Shown: piece by piece, positions 56,599 through 64,000 of the stretch | Position numbering within the stretch: the first letter of the stretch is position 1 | Layout: every line of letters starts with the position of its first letter | NCBI GenBank assembly: GCA_900708905.1 | Contig: CAADRB010000023.1 | Span: 453,238 to 517,237 of the forward strand | From: Hymenolepis diminuta | Taxonomy: Eukaryota; Platyhelminthes; Cestoda; Cyclophyllidea; Hymenolepididae | Direction: 5' to 3' | DNA: 64,000 nt | Notes under the pieces: generated by a model | Database searches by the model: none | What the model was told of the DNA's origin: nothing | The model's input: only the letters and a program-made list of their open reading frames with translations | Program-made: the position numbers and the translations under genes

Positions 56599-56652
56599 GA
56601 CTAAATTAAAAGGAAAAATAAAAAGGGAATGTAATACAAAGGAGCAAATTTA
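56599..56652 (-). promoter_or_regulatory. Probable trans-splice acceptor and poly(A) signal between PITHD1 and GEMIN8
   Basis: On the minus strand the PITHD1 stop codon lies inside GAATAAAT, so an AATAAA signal overlaps the stop. About 35 bp on comes the tract CTTTTTATTTTTCCTTTTAATTTAG, which ends 2 nt before the GEMIN8 ATG. A tract like this directly before a start codon, in a 51 bp intercistronic gap, is what spliced-leader trans-splicing of a downstream cistron needs. Flatworms are known to have such operons. Confidence 0.6.
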
Positions 56653-57335
56653 TTCAACATAATGTCCGCCTTGGTTTAACAAATCAGTCTTATGATCAGC
56701 AATATTGGGTCTGAGCTCATAATTTGCAATTAAAATATCTTTTCTTCTAGCTTCTGTAAAATCGCCTCGAAGGCCAATATAATGAATTCGGGTGGTTTCA
56801 CCACCAAAATTCGTCTTGAAATGAAGACTAAGGTGTTGTACTGAACCAAATTTCATCACCTTTAAGGGATATGTAATCTCCCCATTAGGATCCTCGTGTA
56901 ATTCAAGGCACTGATCCGGTGCAGCCTAAAAATATAGAAACTTAATAATATTCTTAAAGGGCCTACATTTGCATCATCAAATGTCATATAGAATCTATTT
57001 TTGAAAATAGCAACTGAAGCAGGATGTGTTTCTCCGTTTTCAGCGGCAATAATAATGCCTTTCAACTTTACGGAACCAGTGAAGGGTATGTTAAATAGAA
57101 GCTCCTCGTCCACATCACTCTCAACAAATGTATTTGAGTCTTTCCTTTCCTATGGAAAGATTAATTTATAGAGGAAGAATACCTCAAATGGTTTAAAGAC
57201 CTTCTTTCCCGAATCCGCAACACGTTCATTAAGGCACACTAAGTTTTCCATGTCAATATACTTATAGAGATTATATAAATGTGCCGTATCTTCAGCAGCT
57301 TGAATATGTTCACAATGACCATGATGTTCACACAT
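56650..57335 (-). CDS. PITHD1: PITH domain-containing protein 1
   Basis: Exons 57335-57183, 57149-56967 and 56925-56650, separated by introns of 33 and 41 bp, give 203 residues against 211 in human PITHD1. Conserved blocks: His-rich start MCEHHGHCEH, NLVCLNERVADSGKKVFKPFE, FVESDVDEELLFNIPFTGSV, KLKGIIIAAENGETHP, MTFDDAN, FGGETTRIHYIGLRGDFTEARR and NYELRPNIADHK. The PITH domain is the fold by which TXNL1 and PITHD1 bind the proteasome; the exact role in this organism is inferred. A short stretch of frame upstream is open (a further ATG at 57383), but the MCEHHGH start agrees with the family. It is the first gene of a closely spaced same-strand pair with the GEMIN8-like gene. Confidence 0.95.
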
Positions 57336-59561
57336 TGTTACAACAATTTCAAGTGAAAAATACGGCAGATAAGAGCTCACCACTCGATCAAGGTTATTTC
57401 CCTTTCATAAACTCAACCAAAGTGTGCGATGGATAAAACACATTGACATTTAATAATAAAAGTATAGTAGTTAAATATGTATTCTTAGGCTCGGTCTTTA
57501 TATTGTATTTATTTTATAATGAAATGGAACATTGCAAAAAATCTGAGTTTAAATTTTAGTGATGCAATTAGAATTAACCTTATTAATAACCGTTACATAT
57601 TTATTAGTTGAATTATTTTTGTTTGAGACTATGGAATGTTGCATATGACTTCAGTAACACCATATTATTTTTAACATCTATAGAAATGGGACTGTAATCA
57701 AAATAAATTCCAAATGATCAGTTATCATTTAATTAAAAGTAAACACTAAACGCACTATACACATATATATGAAAAAGATTAACATTTAGACGACATGTGT
57801 CGCTATTCCGCCTTTCAGAGTGACCGGATTTACATTTCTACACAATATATGAATAATTTCTACTACACCATTACATATTGCACTACAATTTACTTTAGCG
57901 GTCTGTAAAAAATGTTTTCAAATCCTCTAAATAAGGTAAGTGTATGCCATCATTACTTTTAAAATATACGTCTACTTTTACGAAAAGATAACGGGTAACT
58001 AAACATGACTGTGAAGATAATCTGTTGCGAAAGATTTCGGATATGCAATAAAAATTCCTTGTTCATCTTTGAGTAATGCTTAATCTTTTTCTTAGCCATG
58101 AGAACTAACGGGTTCTAATCTCGAACAGACTTCTGTTTAAAATTAGCGAATGTTCAGGAAGAGAAACCTCAAGAGGAATATCTCTACTCGAAATTTAAAT
58201 ATAATCACAATAATGCTCAACAAGGCAGCTTTAAGTATGATAAATCCATTAACAAACAACTTGAAATTGTTTATATCAAAGTTTTTGCTCTAGAAAGCAG
58301 ATACCTCTCAATATCCTGTAACTGTATATAACTAAGTGGTGGTAAGACCTTAATTATAATGTCCATAGGCGGTCCAGCCGTGTGTAAGTGTGGTTGCCTA
58401 TGGATACCTAAACAGATGCTAGTCATCGCACCGAGACATCGGTGGCGAAACATGATTGACATTTAGCGAAGAAATGTGCTGTATATGAATCCGGAAGATT
58501 GGGCTGACTCCCTACCCACCTCCGTACCGATCTAGTGACATGAGTGACTTGATTTATTTCATCTATTCAATTGACATACCTCCAATTCTCATAACGATAT
58601 TACGGGATTTTTGCATTTCCATCAATATCCTCAACAAGTAGCATGAAAAATCAAGAATCACCAAGGAATTTCGCAAATCCTGCTAGCCTATGAAATATTT
58701 CAACATTGCTTTCTTGTCTTATAGAAAGCCCTTTGCAGCAAGGATATTATCCGAAGCTCACCTTAGAGGAACGCAAAATTTGCATCTTGCTATACAAAAC
58801 ATCACTTTGCATTGTTTGGTGGATATGGGGCTAACTCTCTGGGAAAATATGTCCACAGGCGGGAATTGAGAAGAAACTTTTTGGTGGATATTGAAAATGG
58901 CATGATGAGCTGATCTTCACTACATCAAAATCCTCTTGTGCAGGAGTCTGTTGGATGATTATATATATATGTTAAAATTTTGTACGTAAATAGGGGTGTC
59001 TCGATTAGCATAAAGGAATATTGTTTCGTGCATGGAGTGTGCTTTATTTAGAGATGGAGATGAGAAAATATATTACGGAAATCAAATATCAGCATAATTC
59101 TCCAAATAATTTTGGATAAAACTGAAACTTTTAGGGAAAGATGGCCATCAAATTTCACATATTAACTGAGTTAATAAAAAACGAATTTTATGGGCAAGTA
59201 ATGAATAAAATGAAATCATTGTATTTTCAAAGATAAAAACCTGTACATAACTAAAAAGATTACATTTTAATGAACCTCATGGACATTATTGCATATAATT
59301 CGCTAAAAGTAATCAAAATAATAACTGCTTAAAAATAATAAAAAAAAAATATGGCAAAATACAAAGTTGCTATTGAATCTGATGTCAGAATATGTGAAGT
59401 TTCAAATGTTGACTACAAATATTTCAGCAATAATTTTTAAAATATGTTCAATTTTGTTGTAATTTTAAACCGCTTGTATTTAATTCATGGATTTGAAATA
59501 ATTTTTGTTTTATCTGCTTCATAACCTTGCATTTATTAGGTTTCTTTTTAATATTGCATTT
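57336..59561. promoter_or_regulatory. 2.2 kb region between divergent PITHD1 and EGFR-like genes
   Basis: Very AT-rich. Upstream region of both flanking genes. No core promoter element recognised with confidence. The minus-strand open frame at 58271-58462 (containing LPPLSYIQLQDIERYLL) has no known match and no clear splice partners, so it is not called. Confidence 0.4.
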
Positions 59562-60989
59562 ATGGATTATCGTCACGCGTTAATATGCCTATTGATTTCA
59601 TTGTCAGGTACGTGGTGCTTATTCAATAACTCTTTTTAGCTGCCTTCGTCACCGATGTAGGGAAATACAGAGGTATACTTTAACTCTGCATTAATAAATT
59701 TTAGTATGTCTGAGCCAAATGAACGAGATTAGTGGATTTCCAATTGATGGATCCTATGAATACATAAAAAGATTATTTTCTTCCCATTGTACGCATATAA
59801 TCGGGAATTTAATACTGTATGGACTTCATCCGAGTAGTAAGTGGAATTTATAAATGTATAATTTTTATGAAAATTGGCCAAGAACAGTATGCTACTAAAA
59901 TTTTAATATATTATATTCTTTTTATTTGTCTTTCCGTTTCAACTTTTTACTTGATCTGTCTAAAATCTTTTCCTGCTAAATTACTCTTTATTTGCGAATT
60001 ATATATTTATATTTTAGCCGATGGAACGGAACCAGATTTAGATTTTCTAAAAAGCATAGAAGAAATCAGTGGATTTTTGATTATTATGAATTCAAGTATC
60101 CGCGAGATACCTCTTTCTAGCCTCAAAGTTATTCGTGGGCAAGGAGTTGGATACAAAATTCATGACGATCTACCACCGGCCGCTCTTCTCATTAGACATA
60201 ACTACGATTCAAATCGAATCCTCCACAGAATAAACTTTAATCAACTTCGTGGTAAATAATAATCGTTTCTAGAATAATGTCTCATCATATTTTAGTTTCA
60301 ACAACCTTTAGTTAACAATTGTATTTAATGACTTATAAATGGAATCATTCGATATTTTACGCATAATTCTGGCAATTTACTTAATTTTTTTAAATAATGA
60401 GTCAAAATATATTTATGTCCATCATATTTATTTTCAATCCTAATTACCCACTTTTAAATATATTAAAGGAAAACGTTTTCTGAATCGTGAACTTTTAGCT
60501 TATAATTTCCATTTTATGTCAGAGATTCTCAATAATATTCACTAAAATTGAATCGTGTAAAACTGGTAAAAAGGAATTAATTGATCTTTTTCTATTTAAT
60601 CCATGTTGACAAGCTTTGGCATCTACAAGCGCTCGAAATAAAAAGCCTTAAATTCTAACAATTAGTTGAGTGGCATACACCTGACATGACCTTTTCCGAT
60701 GACAAAAGTAAAATCTTAGATTAAATTTTTAAATAGAACCATTTTTACCATTTGATCAACTAGGCGAAATGAGTGAAATTTGTCTTTTATATTTCAGCAA
60801 TTGAAAACGGGGACGTCTACATGTTTGATAATCCTTCAGGCTGTAATTTGATCGGTGGACTCGTATTCAAAAATCTCTTTACTAATCCAGCCGAGCAACG
60901 CTTTCACAACTCTCTAGATATGGATTTACCTATTGTGGATTCTTCCTTAAACGAAACCTGCCAATCAACCAATTCAGGTGCATTAGTTG
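59562..60989 (+). CDS. EGFR-family receptor, N-terminal exons (partial)
   Basis: Five exons, 59562-59607, 59640-59672, 59705-59836, 60018-60251 and 60798-60989, give 212 residues; every junction is phase 1. Residues 1-17 (MDYRHALICLLISLSAA) are a signal peptide split by the first 32 bp intron. Then comes an L1 receptor domain as in EGFR/ErbB: VCLSQMNEISG, LFSSHCTHIIGNLILYGL, LDFLKSIEEISGFLIIMNSS, IPLSSLKVIRGQ and NPSGCNLIGGLVFKN, which parallel VCQG..., CEVVLGNLEI, LSFLKTIQEVAGYVLIA, IPLENLQIIRG and NPALCN in human EGFR. In flatworms such receptors bind EGF-like ligands through the L domains; the kinase is not in this window. The furin-like Cys-rich exons should follow; only one weak candidate (63141 on) was seen. 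Insulin-receptor L domains are a less good match. Confidence 0.85.
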
Positions 60990-63900
60990 GTAAGAAAAAT
61001 TTTACAATATATTTAATGCCTCCTCATTTGCCAAAATCTGGGATAATACCCCCTTATTAAAAGAAACACACATGTAGCAGTCTTAGTAGCCTATCCGCAT
61101 CGCACTGCTCAAACCTTGGTGCCAAACTCTTTAAGAATCTCAAATTGTTTTGTGTGTGTGCGTGTGTGTTTTCTCCCTCCTTTTCGCATTTTAGAGACCA
61201 ATTCCGTTCGATTCCGCAGTTAATATGATATCTTTTTTCTCATTTTCTTCAGAATTTAACGTGGAATTTAACAATTCGAAATATAACATCCAATCTCAAT
61301 TAATTATTAGTTTTATTAAATTTGTTGTCGCATTTACATAATACCAGTAGACTTTTAAAGAGGGCACTGCATAACATGTGTTTGTTTTTTTCCTCTGAAA
61401 GCCCAAGACGGTAGTTTTCATAAGGAAGTAACCTCTATGCAAACGAGAATTAAATTTTCTCGCAAGTGAAGTTTACAATTTAAATTAATGATAAACAGGA
61501 TCAAAGGAATGGATTGTAACTTAATTTATATTCTTTGTGAATCCTTTTTAATGAGATTTATCTATTGGATAAAAGGATTAAATTTCCAAATAAATAGGCC
61601 GAATTAAGTGATTGAAGTTAGAGTTTCTTGAAAAAGTCTCGATTTCCTCCATGAATCTCCACAAATAAATCATACCCCATCTTTTAATTCAAAATAAAAT
61701 TTTCTTCCGAATTTTCATAATCACCACAAGATTGTTGTTGGATTTAGGATCAATAATAGACCTCGTACTCTACAGCTACTCTTAAAACCTCAAGTCCCTA
61801 ATTTTCTTAGTATTTTACCACTGCGAAATTGGAGTATATTTGGAATATCTTTCGAATGTTGGTGATTTTAACTAAGGAAATAATGAAGGTGAGTTCTTGT
61901 TAAAGATTCAACCAACCAGAGTTATAATTCAGTTGGATCTTTGATAGAAGCTGCTAGTGTTTGAGCATATTTGTATTTATCTCACATATTTCTTTAGAAT
62001 GATACTTTTTGAGATGCATAAGTCACTTCTTTAACTCCCTCATAGCATGGAAAATCAAGACTCTGTAGAATCCTTGGAAAAGCATCTAAATAAAGGATAA
62101 AGCAAGAGGGTCAATTAGAGGCAGATAATGAAGAATCTGGACCTGTATAGTTATTTGCTTTTGTGTACAATATCCTAACGTTGCGTAGTTTTACTTCATG
62201 ATCCGACCCCTGGCTTCTTGTATGAGTTCGTGCCCGTGATATTCAGAGCTTGTTGATCATTTGACTTCATTTATCTCGATCAATTTTTAACTACTTAAAA
62301 CCAAGGACAGGAAGATGAGAATAACAGTATTATCGTTATTTCAAACATGATAGCATTTACACTTTTTCCTTGACTACATAGTTTCATATCAGTTAATTGA
62401 ATAAACATTCACTGGCTCTTAATTTATGAGTCCACTTATAGTGCTCATACCTTCTGTATACAATATAAAATAACAAGTAATCCTTGAATGACGAAAATTC
62501 TCAAAAATATCAAGCCTTTGAAGAAAAAGTAGTCGTGCTTTCTTTTAATTGCCGATGAACTGTTAACCCTGTTAAATTAACGCTTTTGTGTGAAAGTATT
62601 AATGTTTATCGCTTATTGTATTCGATATTCATGCATTAACGGTTTCAGATTTGATGAGGTTTCACATGTTCTTCAGAAATTATAAAGAACATTTAGTCAA
62701 ATCTGTTCGCATTTTACGATCGTTTTCTAAACCAAATTAAGTAGGATATACAGATTAAAATATGAGTAAGTTCACCTATACCTGATAAAATGTTCGTTTA
62801 TTAATATACTGTCATCGTACGTTGTGAAACTTACCGTTTAAAGGATCTCCATATTTTAACGATTTAATAGTCTTTAAAACATATATTTAATCATTAATTA
62901 AAAAAATTGATAGTGTATTCAATAGTATTTCATAACCATTCTTACTACAGAGAACTATCGTTAAAATTGGTATCAAAATTGGTGAGATTCTCTATTTTCT
63001 ATAAGAATCTTGAAGACGCTATAAATATTCAGCGACTAAAATCTGCCTCTTGGCCACTCTTTCGCAGAAGCATCTAACTAGATAATTATCTGTAACTTTG
63101 TGTTCCATTTTCAATTTTGCAAAATCGATCAAAACCGCAGCGCTTAGACATTGTGACTGTCATGACAACCAGAATGCCTGTCTACCAGGCATGTTCAAAC
63201 CCTGCTCAGACCCAAATTTTGACACCTTTGATGTCAGCTGCAGTCGAGTCCTATGGGTCACGCGACTCAAATATTTTTTCGTCACTGCCCGTAAAACTTA
63301 TGTTGAGCTTTAAAATTGTATATTAACTTAATAACATTGATAAGTAAATGGATGAACTCTGTTAAAAATCGTAGCCAGTTTCGTCTACTTTCTCTTGGCC
63401 GTATCAAGGTACAAACAAATAGAAGTGGCATGAAATTGGTCATGCCCTCTCGATACGACTACCTATTCTGATAATCAAAGAGTAACCAGTTGATGCCGCT
63501 CATTTTCCATGTATTATTCCAGAAGGTCATTTTCGATTATATTTGATCTCAAATTTAACTCAGTGTTAATTTCTAACTCAGGTCTATTCAGTACAACACA
63601 CTCATTCCATTTCTTGGTGGTCAATGTGGGCATTCAGCTACAGGTAAAATTCCTATTCATTTCACTACCGCAATCATATTGATGATACCATACACTCAGA
63701 TTCATGGAAAGTGGTTTCAAATCAAATCAATAGAATCTGCTCGCTTATTCTTCTCGTTTATCAAAAGAACATTAATTGCAAAGATATGGTCCTAGATTTC
63801 CCAGTGTTCCTGTTCGCAGCGTCTAGAATTAATGAACAAATAGATTGAATTAGGAGGTCACTCACATTATCTCGGTTAAACTAACTCTTCTGATGTCTGC

Positions 63901-64000
63901 CTGCTGATACTAGCTAAGCTGTTTGATTTGATGTTTATATTGTTTTTAGTTTTCAATGAATATCTTTAAGATGTTCAGAACTTGTGAAGAGGACAGTATA
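60990..64000 (+). other. Probable long intron(s) of the EGFR-like gene
   Basis: Begins with a GTAAGA donor. Contains a (TG)n tract at 61148-61170. One possible exon starts at 63141 after CCGCAG, in the required phase 1, and would encode LRHCDCHDNQNACLPGMF followed by KPCSDP and a Cys, Cys-rich as expected for the furin-like domain. Its acceptor has no good pyrimidine tract and its donor is unclear. A second, weaker acceptor/donor pair lies at about 63583-63644. Otherwise AT-rich with no other gene seen. Confidence 0.4.
61148..61170. repeat. (TG)n microsatellite
   Basis: (TG)6 CG (TG)4-type tract within the presumed EGFR-like intron. Confidence 0.85.

Noticed and set aside
58271..58462. 63-codon minus-strand frame upstream of PITHD1
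   Set aside because: No recognisable domain and no matching splice sites to neighbouring exons.
63117..63326. Second overlapping plus-strand frame at 63.1-63.3 kb
   Set aside because: Overlaps the Cys-rich candidate in another frame, with no motif or splice support.

Overview
The window is AT-rich eukaryotic DNA with intron-containing genes. Gene content and architecture point to a flatworm, most likely a parasitic one (cestode or trematode-like; the taxon is inferred, not proven). Very small introns (32-41 bp) sit beside introns of 0.3-2.8 kb. One gene pair is separated by only 51 bp and has a trans-splice-like acceptor. tRNA-headed SINE copies and other worn interspersed repeats fill the gaps. 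No operons of bacterial type, CRISPR arrays, phage genes or rRNA genes were seen, and no intact tRNA gene.

Layout. 1.6-2.3 kb: an MBLAC1-type metallo-beta-lactamase gene on the minus strand. 2.8-3.7 kb and 9.6-10.3 kb: two plus-strand UBE2V (UEV/Mms2-like) paralogues with the same intron phases, the second much diverged. 4.3-19.7 kb: two families of long purine-rich interspersed repeats (called RepA and RepB here), all copies in the same orientation. 20.0-32.9 kb: two minus-strand beta-tubulin genes in tandem with identical intron positions. Both carry unusual residues at the benzimidazole-site positions 198 and 200, and both have a SINE in intron 1. 32.9-45.6 kb: about 12.6 kb with no gene I can recognise. 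45.6-46.8 kb: a complete V-ATPase subunit d gene (ATP6V0D type). 50.2-54.8 kb: SINE copies, a nested inverted repeat that looks like a template-switch event, and a broken Ty3/gypsy integrase between degenerate direct repeats. 56.0-57.3 kb: PITHD1 followed 51 bp later by a GEMIN8-like gene on the same strand. 59.6 kb to the window end: the 5' part of an EGFR-family receptor gene, which runs off the right edge or has exons I could not place.

Functionally the genes are unrelated housekeeping, cytoskeletal and signalling genes: ubiquitin K63-chain cofactors, microtubules, organelle acidification, SMN-complex/proteasome-associated factors and a receptor tyrosine kinase. The most notable points are the tandem divergent beta-tubulins, the probable PITHD1-GEMIN8 polycistron, the SINE family and the nested inverted repeat. 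I did not find a clear new molecular system. Gene models were built by hand from splice signals and protein similarity recalled from known families; no alignment program was run.
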